Source: Massilioclostridium coli | GTDB lineage: Bacteria; Bacillota; Clostridia; Oscillospirales; Ruminococcaceae | Direction of reading: 5' to 3' | Length of the DNA stretch: 64,000 nucleotides | NCBI RefSeq assembly: GCF_900095865.1 | Contig: NZ_FMIZ01000007.1 | Coordinates: forward strand, 1,300,530-1,364,529 | Shown: positions 17,901-26,597 of the stretch, one piece after another | How positions within the stretch are numbered: the stretch's first letter is position 1 | How the letters are laid out: each line of letters begins with the position of its first letter | Translations under genes and position numbers: made by a program | The notes under the pieces: model-generated | Seen by the model: only the letters and a program-made list of their open reading frames with translations | Database searches by the model: none | Told to the model about the DNA's origin: nothing

Positions 17901-19115
17901 TTAATACGCAATAAATTTTTCCAAAATAGTGTCACCTTCTGCTACAAAAACGCCTGTTTCTTTTGCGTTTTCTTCATCAAAGCATGGAATGTCAGATTCA
18001 TATTCCCTCGCAGAGGAATAAAATAAAAATGGTACTGGGTCACTTGTATGGGTCCGTTTACAAATAGGGGTAGCATGATCCGGCAAAACCATTACTTTAT
18101 AATCCAAATTATGCTCTTGCATTGCTTGGATAATAGGGCCAACAATTTTTTCATCAATTAATTCAATCGCCCTAATTTTATTGTCTATTTCCGCACGATG
18201 GCCACATTCATCTGGAGCCTCTACATGGACATAAGCAAATTCTTTTCCATCCAGCAATTCTTCAATTGCGGCTTCTGCTTTTCCATCAAAATTTGTATCA
18301 ATGTAACCTGTAGCGCCAGGAACATCTACTACTTTCATTTTGGTTAAAATCCCAATCCCTTTTAATAAATCTACTGCCGAAATCATGACACCATTTAAGC
18401 CATATTTTTCTTGGAAAGAAGGCAATGGTTTTTTATAGCCTTCACCCCAAAGCCATATCGCATTGGCCGGTGCTAACCCTTTTGCAATCCTTTTTTTATT
18501 GACAGGATGGTTTTCCAGGATCTCACAGCTTTTTCTCATCAAATCTAATAGCTTCGCTGCATTTGAATGGGATGGCAAGTATTCTTTAATCTTCTTCCCT
18601 GTAATATCGTGGGGAGGGGTAACGGTTCCCAAATCTGTTGTACCATGGTTCCAAACAAGGCAATGTCGATAGCTGACGCCGGAATAAAAATGGAACTCCT
18701 CACACCCCAATTGGTCTTCCAGTTCTTCAATAAGTTCCTCAGCTTCCTCGGTAGAAATATCCCCGCCACAATAATCTAAAATTGTTTTCTCCTCATAATT
18801 GGGTTCATCAGATAAAGTCACTAAATTACACCTTAAAGTAACATCCGTTTGCTTTAAATCAATCCCAATACTGGCAGCCTCCAGTGGAGAACGCCCTGCA
18901 TAGTACAATTTTGGGTCATATCCCAGCACGGATAAATTCGCTACATCGCTACCTGGTTTTAACCCTTCCGCTACTGTTTTAACCAGACCGACACAGCCAT
19001 TTTTTGCTAAGTGTTCCATATGAGGTTTTTTGGCAACTGACATTGGAGTTTTCCCATTCAACTGCTCCACAGGATAATCTGCCATCCCATCACATAAAAT
19101 CACAATATGTTTCAT
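17901..19115 (-). CDS. apgM: Cofactor-independent phosphoglycerate mutase, ApgM type
   Basis: Glycolytic enzyme interconverting 3- and 2-phosphoglycerate without a 2,3-bisphosphoglycerate cofactor. The archaeal-type form is recognised by the alkaline-phosphatase-fold metal motifs: CDGMADYP at the N-terminus, GSDVANLSVLGYDP containing the nucleophilic Ser, HVEAPDECGH and LPDHATP near the C-terminus. The start is MKHIVI with AAAGGAATC upstream; 19 more codons of open frame are probably untranslated. It is 404 residues. The family also includes possible phosphonopyruvate decarboxylase and homoserine kinase relatives, but the phosphomutase assignment is usual in Clostridia. Confidence 0.92.
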   Translation of the reverse strand: MKHIVILCDGMADYPVEQLNGKTPMSVAKKPHMEHLAKNGCVGLVKTVAEGLKPGSDVANLSVLGYDPKLYYAGRSPLEAASIGIDLKQTDVTLRCNLVTLSDEPNYEEKTILDYCGGDISTEEAEELIEELEDQLGCEEFHFYSGVSYRHCLVWNHGTTDLGTVTPPHDITGKKIKEYLPSHSNAAKLLDLMRKSCEILENHPVNKKRIAKGLAPANAIWLWGEGYKKPLPSFQEKYGLNGVMISAVDLLKGIGILTKMKVVDVPGATGYIDTNFDGKAEAAIEELLDGKEFAYVHVEAPDECGHRAEIDNKIRAIELIDEKIVGPIIQAMQEHNLDYKVMVLPDHATPICKRTHTSDPVPFLFYSSAREYESDIPCFDEENAKETGVFVAEGDTILEKFIAY

Positions 19116-19404
19116 TATTATAAGATTCCTTTCTTTACCCCAGTAAAAAACTGAGGTTTTGTTCCATTCCAAATTATATTACACCAAATATGATACCTTA
19201 TTTTTTCAACAAAATCAAGCCCCAAAACTGCCGCTTTTCCGCAATTTCATTGGACTGCAATACTTCGTTGAATGTATTTTAATAACTCTACTAGTAACAC
19301 GTTAGTAACAAAATATAGAACTTATTTTGATATAATTTGACAATAGAAATTTTAAAAAACTAGTGATATACTAAAATAAATAATTCATTAGAGGAAAGAT
19401 ATAA

Positions 19405-19923
19405 ATGCAAACTTGGTCATGTATATCAAATATATGTTCTATCATAACTTTATTTCTCTTTATTGTATACATTATAGGGGTTATTTGGAAAATAAAAACA
19501 TCTAAAATATTATCCCATGATGAATTTAAAAAAGAAATAAATATACAAAGAAATAAAGAGGAAATAAAGAAGTGTAATTACTTATGTTTAACGAATTCGC
19601 AGATAAAAGGAGAAATTATTTCAATTTCATCTTCAAATGGAATAAAAGCAATAAAGGTATATCAAACAAAAATAAAAAAGAATGGTAAAATACAGAAAGG
19701 AAAGATGATAAAAAAATCTAAATGTTTAGCTCCATTAAAAGATTTTTATATAGAAAATTATTTTTCTGAAGGTATTCCTGATATCTATATTGAAATGTAT
19801 AGAATGGACTACCTGAAAGTTAAATTTTATGTTAGCTTTAGTGGAAGAAATGAAAAACTAGAAATATTAAACTATAAATGTAAATTTACTTTTTTATGTT
19901 TTTTATATTACTTCACTTTATAA
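19405..19923 (+). CDS. Unknown AT-rich membrane-anchored protein
   Basis: A 172-residue protein of no recognised family. A single membrane helix at about residues 8-30 is followed by a lysine-rich region and a beta-rich C-terminal part ending in a hydrophobic FTFLCFLYYF stretch. GAGGAAAG is well placed before the ATG. Codon use is far more AT-rich (many AAA, ATA, TTA) than in neighbouring genes, which suggests recent acquisition or low expression. It sits alone, convergent with the pseudouridine synthase gene. Confidence 0.7.
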   Translation: MQTWSCISNICSIITLFLFIVYIIGVIWKIKTSKILSHDEFKKEINIQRNKEEIKKCNYLCLTNSQIKGEIISISSSNGIKAIKVYQTKIKKNGKIQKGKMIKKSKCLAPLKDFYIENYFSEGIPDIYIEMYRMDYLKVKFYVSFSGRNEKLEILNYKCKFTFLCFLYYFTL

Positions 19924-19925
19924 AA

Positions 19926-19951
19926 ACCCAGTAGAAATATTTCTACTGGGT
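19926..19951. terminator. Bidirectional terminator overlapping the rluA-type stop codon
   Basis: A perfect 12-bp stem (ACCCAGTAGAAA with TTTCTACTGGGT) shared by the converging genes. The stop codon of the pseudouridine synthase lies inside the right arm. Confidence 0.82.
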
Positions 19952-20887
19952 CTTCTTAGATTGGTCTTTAAACCAGACTTGTTTCAGGGAAAATTCCTGC
20001 TGGTTTAAGTAGTTTAATATTCCTGCGTCGGTATCAAACTGAAATTTTAATTTATAGGCACAAAGGCATTGGTATCCCTTTTGTTTTTCCCCGCCGTATT
20101 TTACATCCCCTACCAAAGGATGCCCAATCGATGCCAAATGTGCCCGGATTTGATGAGACCGCCCTGTATGGAGCTGAATCTCCAGCAGGCTATATTCCCC
20201 ATTTTGTTTTTGTACTGTATATTCGGTCATCACTTTTTTTCCATCCGGAACAGGTTGAGGGGAGATTGTTACCAGATTATTTTTTTGGTTTTTCTTCCAA
20301 TAGCCAACCAGTAGTTGGTGTTCTGGTTTTGGAACTCCTGTTACCATACAAAGATAATATTTTTGAATTTGGCGTTCTTGGATTTTCTGGTTTAATATCC
20401 GCAAGGATGCCGCATTTTTGGCGGCAATGACAATCCCCTGGGTATTCCTGTCCAAACGGTTGCACAATGCGGGAGAAAAGCTTTGTTCCTGTTCAGGGCA
20501 ATAATCCCCTTTTTCAATCAGATATTGTTGTACTTGGTGTACCAAAGTATTTTCAGTTTCCCCTTGGTCTCCATGTACCCGAAGCCCAATAGGCTTGTTG
20601 ACCAGCAAAATATTCTGGTCTTCATAAACAATATCAAATTCCCGCCGCAGCGGATTAAAAATAACAGATTCCTTTTGTTCTCCAAAAAATTCATCATTGA
20701 TATACAGTTGCAGCAAATCTCCCTCCACTAACTGGTCGGCAGCATCACAACGTTTTCCATTTCGTTTGATCCGCTTTTTCCGGATCATCTTATATAGCAT
20801 AGACTTTGGTAGCTGTTTTGCTACTTTTAAAATAAATTTATCCACCCTTTGCCCAGCGTCATTGGAACCAATGGTATATTCTTTCAT
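19943..20887 (-). CDS. RluA-family 23S rRNA pseudouridine synthase (RluC/RluD-like)
   Basis: Modifies uridines in RNA to pseudouridine. An N-terminal S4-like RNA-binding domain (about residues 10-75) precedes the catalytic domain, where NRLDRNTQGIVIAAK contains the essential Asp of the family. The C-terminal HTGRSHQIRAHLASIGHPLVGD is the usual family motif. The ATG at 20887 has a perfect GGAGGA; an open frame 12 codons longer lacks a site. With 314 residues and an S4 domain it resembles RluC or RluD, but the exact target uridines cannot be assigned. Confidence 0.92.
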   Translation of the reverse strand: MKEYTIGSNDAGQRVDKFILKVAKQLPKSMLYKMIRKKRIKRNGKRCDAADQLVEGDLLQLYINDEFFGEQKESVIFNPLRREFDIVYEDQNILLVNKPIGLRVHGDQGETENTLVHQVQQYLIEKGDYCPEQEQSFSPALCNRLDRNTQGIVIAAKNAASLRILNQKIQERQIQKYYLCMVTGVPKPEHQLLVGYWKKNQKNNLVTISPQPVPDGKKVMTEYTVQKQNGEYSLLEIQLHTGRSHQIRAHLASIGHPLVGDVKYGGEKQKGYQCLCAYKLKFQFDTDAGILNYLNQQEFSLKQVWFKDQSKKTQ

Positions 20888-21146
20888 AATGTTCCTCCAT
20901 AATAGATTGTATAATATCCGCATTGTTTTTTTATATTGTAAGATTTCAAAATAATATTTATGGAGTTACAAGCGGATAAAATTCTATTTTATTATAGCAG
21001 AAATGAGAACAAATAGATAGTAAAGAAACGACGAAAGAGATAAAATTTTGTTTTGAATTGATATATTCTAGCATTTTATTCCAATCTATTGTATAATAGA
21101 ACAAAACCACTAGTCGTGTTTTTATCAATCAATGGAGTTGAACGGT

Positions 21147-21872
21147 ATGGCAAACAATTTACATAAAGATCATCGTAAACGGGTTAAGGCTCGGTATCTC
21201 AGCCTAGGTTTAGATGCGTTTACAGGCCATAACATTTTAGAATTTTTACTATTTTTTGCGATTCCTCAAAAAGATACCAATGAAATCGCACATCAGCTAA
21301 TGAACCAGTTTGGTTCTTTTTCTGCTGTGTTAGATGCCTCTTTGGATGAATTAATGGAAGTGGATGGCATTGGGGAACATGCGGCTATCCTGCTTCATCT
21401 CATACCAGATTTAGCAAGGGCTTATTTGGAAGATAAGGCGGAGCCCCATCAAAAATATGATACTCCACAAAAATTAATGGAATTTTTTAAACCTAAATTT
21501 ATTGGTTTAAAACAGGAAGTCTTATATGCTGTCTGTTTGGATAATACCAATCATATGGTAAGCTGTACAAAGCTTGCAGAAGGATTTTCCGATTCTGTTT
21601 CCTTACCCATAGAAGAAATTGTAAAATTTTCTTTTCGTTATAATGCTAAAAACATAATACTTGCCCACAATCATCCATTTGGATTAGCCAACCCTTCCGC
21701 ATCTGACCAAATTTCTACAATTGAATTGAAAAAAGCTTTATCTGCATTAAATATCTATTTAATTGACCACATTATTGTAGGAAAAAATTTAGATGCTCTT
21801 TCTATGCGGGAATATGGCTGTTTAGAGGAATTTGTGGACCAGGACTGGACATATTTAGCAAGTTCGAAATAA
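21147..21872 (+). CDS. radC: RadC family JAB-domain protein
   Basis: A 241-residue protein with an N-terminal helix-hairpin-helix region (FGSFSAVLDAS and VDGIGEHAAILL, residues about 50-85) and a C-terminal MPN+/JAB domain. AHNHPFGLANPSASDQ carries the metal-binding HxHP-x7-SxxD signature. The family function is unsettled; the link to repair is historical. The ATG at 21147 is preferred over one five codons upstream since GGAG falls between them. It stands apart from the ArsR gene with a promoter between them. Confidence 0.9.
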   Translation: MANNLHKDHRKRVKARYLSLGLDAFTGHNILEFLLFFAIPQKDTNEIAHQLMNQFGSFSAVLDASLDELMEVDGIGEHAAILLHLIPDLARAYLEDKAEPHQKYDTPQKLMEFFKPKFIGLKQEVLYAVCLDNTNHMVSCTKLAEGFSDSVSLPIEEIVKFSFRYNAKNIILAHNHPFGLANPSASDQISTIELKKALSALNIYLIDHIIVGKNLDALSMREYGCLEEFVDQDWTYLASSK

Positions 21873-21880
21873 TTTATCTC

Positions 21881-21928
21881 TTGACAAATCAAACATTTCA
21901 TTTTAACATATGAATAGTTGATCATATG
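21881..21928 (+). promoter_or_regulatory. Promoter with ArsR/SmtB-type operator
   Basis: TTGACA (21881-21886), 17-base spacer, TAACAT (21904-21909). The inverted repeat CATATGA-N8-TCATATG (21907-21928) starts in the -10 and resembles SmtB/ArsR operators with ATATGAA half sites. It predicts repression of the downstream genes by the ArsR protein. Confidence 0.72.
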
Positions 21929-21943
21929 AAAGGCGGGTTATTG

Positions 21944-22306
21944 ATGCCAACAAAAGCTACAACAGAAACGAACGAATATTTACGCCTCCACCCAGCGGCT
22001 GCAAAACAGATGGAAAAAGCTTTGCCAAACGAGCAGGTTCTGTGCGATCTGGCAGAGCTATTTAAAGTATTCGGTGATTCTACCCGCATTAAAATACTAT
22101 GCGCATTGGTGGAATCAGAGCTCTGTGTAGGGGATTTAGCCCAACTGTTGGGATTTTCCCAAACTACAGTTTCCCATCAACTGAGAATTTTAAAAAACAA
22201 CCGGCTGGTAAAATACCGCCGGGAGGGTAAAATGATTTTTTATTCTCTGGCAGACGACCATGTATGCCGTGTCATCCACCAAGGCATGGAACATGTAATG
22301 GAATAG
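21944..22306 (+). CDS. ArsR/SmtB-family repressor
   Basis: A 120-residue winged-helix protein. VFGDSTRIKILCALVESELCVGDLAQLLGFSQ is the ArsR helix region, containing the ELCVGD motif where a cysteine forms part of an arsenic or metal site in family members; SQTTVSHQLRILKNNRLV is the recognition helix and wing. GGCGGG leads to the ATG at 21944. C-terminal HVCRVIHQGMEH has Cys and His residues that could form a second metal site as in SmtB or CadC. It lies 83 bp before the sufC-like gene, in the same direction, so the metal or redox state may control Fe-S assembly. Confidence 0.9.
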   Translation: MPTKATTETNEYLRLHPAAAKQMEKALPNEQVLCDLAELFKVFGDSTRIKILCALVESELCVGDLAQLLGFSQTTVSHQLRILKNNRLVKYRREGKMIFYSLADDHVCRVIHQGMEHVME

Positions 22307-22388
22307 CCTGATTTCTATGGCCAGCCCATTTTAAAAATCACTACACAATAAGTTAAGTTGCTATGTACTCAAATAGAAAGGGATTACT

Positions 22389-23117
22389 ATGCTTCAGTTA
22401 AAACATATTGCTTGGGAACTCCCAGACGGGGAAGAAATTATCAAAGACGTGAACTTTACCGTTCGGGATCATAAACTAGTTGTTATTACCGGACCAAATG
22501 GTGGTGGAAAAACAACCACAGCAAAATTGATTGCGGGAATTGAACAGCCCTCTTCCGGGACAATCCTATTCGATGGCCAAGATATCACTCATATGGATAT
22601 CACGGACCGCGCCCGCCTGGGGATTGCTTACGCGTTCCAGCAACCAGTGCGTTTTAAAGGATTGACCGTACGGGACATGTTGGAGTTAGCTGCGGGAAAA
22701 AAACTGGATGATGCCCAGCTATGCGATCTTTTAGGTCACGTTGGACTATGTATGAATGAATATATTGACCGTGAACTCAATGACAGCTTATCTGGCGGTG
22801 AAATTAAAAGGATTGAAATTGCTTCTGTACTAGCGAGAAACGCAAAACTTTCCATTTTTGATGAACCGGAGGCAGGGATTGACCTCTGGAGTTTTAGCCG
22901 ATTAGTAGAAACGTTCCAAGAGCTGCGCTTACAGCATTCCGGAACCTTGATGATTATCTCCCATCAGGAAAGAATTTTGCAAATTGCAGATGAAATTATT
23001 GTAGTAGCAGATGGCAAAGTACGAGATGCAGGGCCAAAACGAGTGATTTTGCCAACGTTGTTACAGGATGAAAAAGTAACACGTTGCCCATTCCACAAAG
23101 AGGAGGCACAGGTATGA
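22389..23117 (+). CDS. sufC: SufC-like ABC ATPase of a minimal Fe-S assembly system
   Basis: A 242-residue ABC ATPase with Walker A GPNGGGKTTTAK, signature LSGGEIKRIEIA and Walker B SIFDEPEAGID, closely following SufC rather than import ATPases. Its only partner is one SufB/SufD-like protein, with no SufS, SufU or separate SufD nearby. This matches the minimal SufBC (SMS) arrangement described in anaerobes. SufC drives scaffold rearrangement by ATP hydrolysis. The stop codon overlaps the next ATG in ATGA, indicating translational coupling. Confidence 0.93.
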   Translation: MLQLKHIAWELPDGEEIIKDVNFTVRDHKLVVITGPNGGGKTTTAKLIAGIEQPSSGTILFDGQDITHMDITDRARLGIAYAFQQPVRFKGLTVRDMLELAAGKKLDDAQLCDLLGHVGLCMNEYIDRELNDSLSGGEIKRIEIASVLARNAKLSIFDEPEAGIDLWSFSRLVETFQELRLQHSGTLMIISHQERILQIADEIIVVADGKVRDAGPKRVILPTLLQDEKVTRCPFHKEEAQV

Positions 23118-24028
23118 ACCATATCACAGAAGAATTTTTAAAAGTTGTTTCTGATTTTCAGGGAAAATTTGTTGGAGCATTTAACATCCGTGAAAATGGA
23201 CAATGTGCTGGTAGACAATCCACCAAGAATATTAAAATAGAAACCAAGCAGGACAAACCAGGTCTGGTGATACGTGTAATGCCTGGCACCAAAGGAGAAA
23301 CCGTTTCAATTCCCGCTTGTGTGACTCAAGGCGGTATTGACGACCTGGTTTACAATGATTTTTACATTGGCGAGGATGCGGATGTCACTATTATCGCAGG
23401 TTGTGGTGTTCATACAGATGGAGACGACGCTCGTCATAACGGAATTCACCGCTTTTTCTTATCCAAAGGTGCCCATGTGCTTTACAAAGAAAAACATATT
23501 GGTACTGGAAATGGAAAAGGCATCAGAAGGATTGACCCTGTCACAGAAATCACTTTAGGGGAAAACGCCAGCTTAGAAATGGACACAGTACAATTAAGCG
23601 GGGTAGATTCCACCATCAGGACCACATCAGGGACATTGGCTGCCGGAGCTAAATTACTGGTTCGGGAACGTATTATGACCGATGGAAACGAAACAGCAAA
23701 AACTGACTTCAAAGTGGATTTAAATGGGGAGGATTCTGGAGTTGACTTAATTTCTCGATCGGTGGCAAAAGGTCACTCTCATCAGGAATTCTATTCCCGC
23801 ATCAGTGGAAAAAACCGTTGTATGGGCCATTCTGAGTGTGATGCTATTTTAGTGGACCAAGGAACAGTAAGCGCTGCCCCCATGCTGGATGCCTACCATG
23901 TGGACGCTGAACTTATCCACGAGGCGGCTATTGGTAAAATCGCTGGGGAACAAATTTTGAAGCTTTGCACTTTGGGCTTAACAGAAGAACAGGCAACCCA
24001 ACGCATCATTGAAGGATTTTTAAAATAA
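23114..24028 (+). CDS. sufB: SufB/SufD-like Fe-S scaffold protein
   Basis: A 304-residue right-handed beta-helix scaffold, clearly shorter than SufB (about 470) because the N-terminal region is missing. The conserved C-terminal core is visible: GHSECDAILVD with a cysteine, then ELIHEAAIGKI containing the Glu that corresponds to a cluster-assembly residue of SufB, then the GLTEEQATQRIIEGFL end. AGGAGG precedes the ATG, which overlaps the sufC stop. With a single scaffold it presumably acts as a homodimer on SufC. A ten-codon longer open frame is rejected because it covers the ribosome site. Confidence 0.92.
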   Translation: MNHITEEFLKVVSDFQGKFVGAFNIRENGQCAGRQSTKNIKIETKQDKPGLVIRVMPGTKGETVSIPACVTQGGIDDLVYNDFYIGEDADVTIIAGCGVHTDGDDARHNGIHRFFLSKGAHVLYKEKHIGTGNGKGIRRIDPVTEITLGENASLEMDTVQLSGVDSTIRTTSGTLAAGAKLLVRERIMTDGNETAKTDFKVDLNGEDSGVDLISRSVAKGHSHQEFYSRISGKNRCMGHSECDAILVDQGTVSAAPMLDAYHVDAELIHEAAIGKIAGEQILKLCTLGLTEEQATQRIIEGFLK

Positions 24029-24033
24029 TGACA

Positions 24034-24062
24034 AGCAGGTTACTATCCGTAGTAGCCTGCTT
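24034..24062 (+). terminator. Terminator of the sufCB operon
   Basis: AAGCAGGTTACTA pairs with TAGTAGCCTGCTT (one G-U) around TCCG, followed by TTTTTG. Confidence 0.85.
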
Positions 24063-24066
24063 TTTG

Positions 24067-24578
24067 TTATAGGAGTTTCTCATAGAAAACCTCTAGTTCT
24101 ACCAAAAGTGGATATAAAGTAGTTCTGAAATTTATTATAGGAATATTGTATTGCTAATCCACAAATGATGAATTGTAACATCAAAATATTGTTTCAATAC
24201 AGACCCAAAACAGCCGTTGATTTTGAAATAGCAGTTTATTCACAAAAAACGGATTGTAGAACACATTATACTCAGTTCGATAGATAAGGCTATTCTTCTG
24301 CTTACAGGGATAGAATTTGTGATACTATAAATCAGACACAACATTCAACCCAGTTGCAATCCTGAAAAAAACAGGGAGAATCAATAAAATTCACACAATT
24401 TTATTATACCAATCGTATACAGCGAACATGTTTATCCTATTTTTGATTAAAAAATAAGAACTATAACAGAAAAACCAACCGATTGTACTACTTCAAGATA
24501 ATTCATGGATCAAAAATTTTTATCTTCTATATTTTGGGTTTATAATTGATAAAAACAACCGGAATTCGATCCTAACTA
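24067..24578. other. Intergenic region, no gene recognised
   Basis: About 510 AT-rich bases. No open frame with a ribosome site, no clear hairpin or repeat beyond ordinary AT-rich sequence. Confidence 0.5.
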
Positions 24579-24620
24579 TTGATATAATCTTAACAATATG
24601 CTATAATATTTGTTAAACAA
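24579..24620 (+). promoter_or_regulatory. icd-rex promoter with Rex-like half sites
   Basis: TTGATA (24579-24584), 17 bases, TATAAT (24602-24607). TTAACAA (24590-24596) lies between the elements and TTGTTAA (24610-24616), part of the palindrome TTGTT-A-AACAA, lies just after the -10. TTGTTAA and TTAACAA are the half sites of Rex operators, but here they are in outward order. The rex gene is in the operon, so feedback by NADH is an attractive inference. The block AACAATATGCTATA also occurs twice. Confidence 0.6.
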
Positions 24621-24672
24621 TATGCTATATTCTAGAAGTATAAGATATTATTAAATTAAGGGAGACAAAAAC

Positions 24673-25830
24673 ATGAGCAAAGTGGATATTGCAGTAGAAC
24701 AATTTGCAAAAGTAGTCAAATCTCAGCTGGAACGTATTGAACGCATGAAAGCGCAAAAAGATTTTGTAGACTACCAAAAATTAGACAAAATTATTATTGG
24801 TGTATGCGGCGGTGACGGAATCGGCCCAGTTATCACCCATGAAGCGCAAAGAGTTTTGGAATACTTATTAAAAGATGCTGTTGCGGCAGGTAAAATTGAA
24901 TTTAAAGTAATTGATGGTTTAACCATCGAAAATCGTGTCGCTTGCGGCAAAGCTATCCCAGACGATGTACTGGCTGAATTGAAATCCTGCCATGTTATCC
25001 TAAAAGGGCCTACTACTACCCCTCGTGCTGGCGACCCATGGCCAAACATCGAAAGCGCCAACGTTGCAATGAGAAAAGAACTGGATCTGTTTGCGAATGT
25101 TCGTCCAGTAAAAGTGCCAGAAGAAGGGATTGACTGGACTTTCTTCCGGGAAAATACAGAAGGCGCTTACACTTTGGGTTCCTGCGGTGTCAATGTAGAC
25201 GAAGATTTGGGAATCGACTTCACCGTTACCACTAAACAGGGTACCGACCGCATTGCCCGTTTGGCATATGATTACGCGAAAAAGAACGGTAAAAACCGTG
25301 TTTCCATTGTTACAAAAGCAAATGTTATCAAAACAACAGATGGTAATTTCCTGCGAGATTGTAAAGAAGTTGCTAAAGAATACCCAGAAATCACAACAGA
25401 TGACTGGTATATCGATATCATGACCGCAAAATTGATCGATAAAAAAAGAAGAACAGATTTCCGTGTATTCATTTTGCCTAACCTGTATGGCGATATCATC
25501 ACTGACGAAGCTGCTGAATTCCAAGGTGGCGTAGGTACTGCCGGCAGCGCAAACTTGGGAAAACAATATGCAATGTTTGAAGCAATCCACGGTTCCGCAC
25601 CACGTATGGTAAATGAAGGCCGTGACAAATACGCAGATCCATGCTCTATGCTGCGTGCAACCGTACTGCTGTTGTCTCACATTGGTTACCAGGCAGAAGC
25701 AGACCGCTTGGAACGTGCTTTGGATATCTGCATGTATGAAGAAAAGAAACTCAAAGTAACCGGTCATTCTGATGGAGCTACCACAGAAGAATTCGGAAAC
25801 TATGTCATGGAAACCACAACAAAACTCTAA
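24673..25830 (+). CDS. icd: Isocitrate dehydrogenase (isocitrate/isopropylmalate family)
   Basis: A 385-residue beta-decarboxylating dehydrogenase converting isocitrate to 2-oxoglutarate. The substrate loop ESANVAMRKELDLFANVRP has the Ser-x-Asn-x-x-x-Arg pattern typical of isocitrate rather than isopropylmalate enzymes. Metal-binding region NLYGDIITDEAAEFQGGVG and FEAIHGSAPR are clear. NAD or NADP preference cannot be read safely. It is probably the glutamate-supplying step of an incomplete TCA cycle in an anaerobe. It precedes rex by 20 bp. The N-terminal 30-residue extension is predicted helical and is unlike that of shorter family members. Confidence 0.88.
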   Translation: MSKVDIAVEQFAKVVKSQLERIERMKAQKDFVDYQKLDKIIIGVCGGDGIGPVITHEAQRVLEYLLKDAVAAGKIEFKVIDGLTIENRVACGKAIPDDVLAELKSCHVILKGPTTTPRAGDPWPNIESANVAMRKELDLFANVRPVKVPEEGIDWTFFRENTEGAYTLGSCGVNVDEDLGIDFTVTTKQGTDRIARLAYDYAKKNGKNRVSIVTKANVIKTTDGNFLRDCKEVAKEYPEITTDDWYIDIMTAKLIDKKRRTDFRVFILPNLYGDIITDEAAEFQGGVGTAGSANLGKQYAMFEAIHGSAPRMVNEGRDKYADPCSMLRATVLLLSHIGYQAEADRLERALDICMYEEKKLKVTGHSDGATTEEFGNYVMETTTKL

Positions 25831-25850
25831 TAAAAAGGTAGGTAAAGACC

Positions 25851-26492
25851 ATGCCAAAAAACAACGAAGTATCTATGTCGGTGATCCGCCGTCTGCCAAG
25901 GTACTATCGATTTCTTGGTGAACTGCTCCGTACCGGTGTTGAAAGGGTTTCCTCCCGTGAATTATCCAATTTAATGGGGTTGACCGCATCCCAAATTAGG
26001 CAGGATTTAAACTGTTTTGGTGGATTCGGCCAACAGGGGTATGGCTATAATGTGCCACATCTCCACGAAGAGATTTCCAAGATTCTTGGCTTACAAAGCC
26101 AACAAAAAACAATCTTAATCGGTGCTGGTAACTTGGGCCGTGCCATTATTTCCTATTCCAGTTTTAAAGGGAAAGGATTTGAATTAATTGGGGTATTTGA
26201 CCGTGATCCCAACCTGATTGGCACTAAAATTGCGAATCAAACCATAATAGATGTAAAAGAAATGGGTGAATTTTGCAAACAAAACTCCCCTACTGTCGCT
26301 ATCCTCTGTGTGCCCAAGACAAGTGCCCATGCGATTGTAGAAAAACTGGTTGAATTAGGAATCCAAGGCTTTTGGAATTTTAGCCACTATGATATTATGA
26401 TGGATTACCCAAATGTGGTGGCGGAAAATGTACATCTTAGTGACAGTTTAATGACCTTAAGTTATAAGGTAACGAACCATACAAAACAATAA
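25851..26492 (+). CDS. rex: Redox-sensing transcriptional repressor Rex
   Basis: A 213-residue repressor that senses the NADH/NAD ratio. An N-terminal winged helix (VIRRLPRYYRFLGELL, then SRELSNLMGLTASQIRQDL) precedes a Rossmann domain with IGAGNLGRAI and the domain-swapped C-terminal helix. This is the standard Rex family plan. Co-transcription with isocitrate dehydrogenase is an unusual partnership, since Rex is more often seen alone or with fermentation genes. It ends at a strong hairpin. Confidence 0.96.
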   Translation: MPKNNEVSMSVIRRLPRYYRFLGELLRTGVERVSSRELSNLMGLTASQIRQDLNCFGGFGQQGYGYNVPHLHEEISKILGLQSQQKTILIGAGNLGRAIISYSSFKGKGFELIGVFDRDPNLIGTKIANQTIIDVKEMGEFCKQNSPTVAILCVPKTSAHAIVEKLVELGIQGFWNFSHYDIMMDYPNVVAENVHLSDSLMTLSYKVTNHTKQ

Positions 26493-26525
26493 ATTCCTGT
26501 TCCTTTTAGAAATGGGATTGTAAAA

Positions 26526-26562
26526 AATCTCCTGTTATAGGGTAAAACTATAACAGGAGATT
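26526..26562. terminator. Bidirectional terminator after rex
   Basis: A perfect 15-bp stem, arms 26526-26540 and 26548-26562, serving rex and the converging gene. Confidence 0.87.
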
Positions 26563-26597
26563 CTTATTATTATAGGCGAAATATTCATGGTATTTTA

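Noticed and set aside
25000-25857. 285-codon minus-strand frame opposite icd
   Set aside because: Antisense shadow of a well-conserved enzyme; residue composition rich in Cys, Phe and Ile is typical of an antisense frame.
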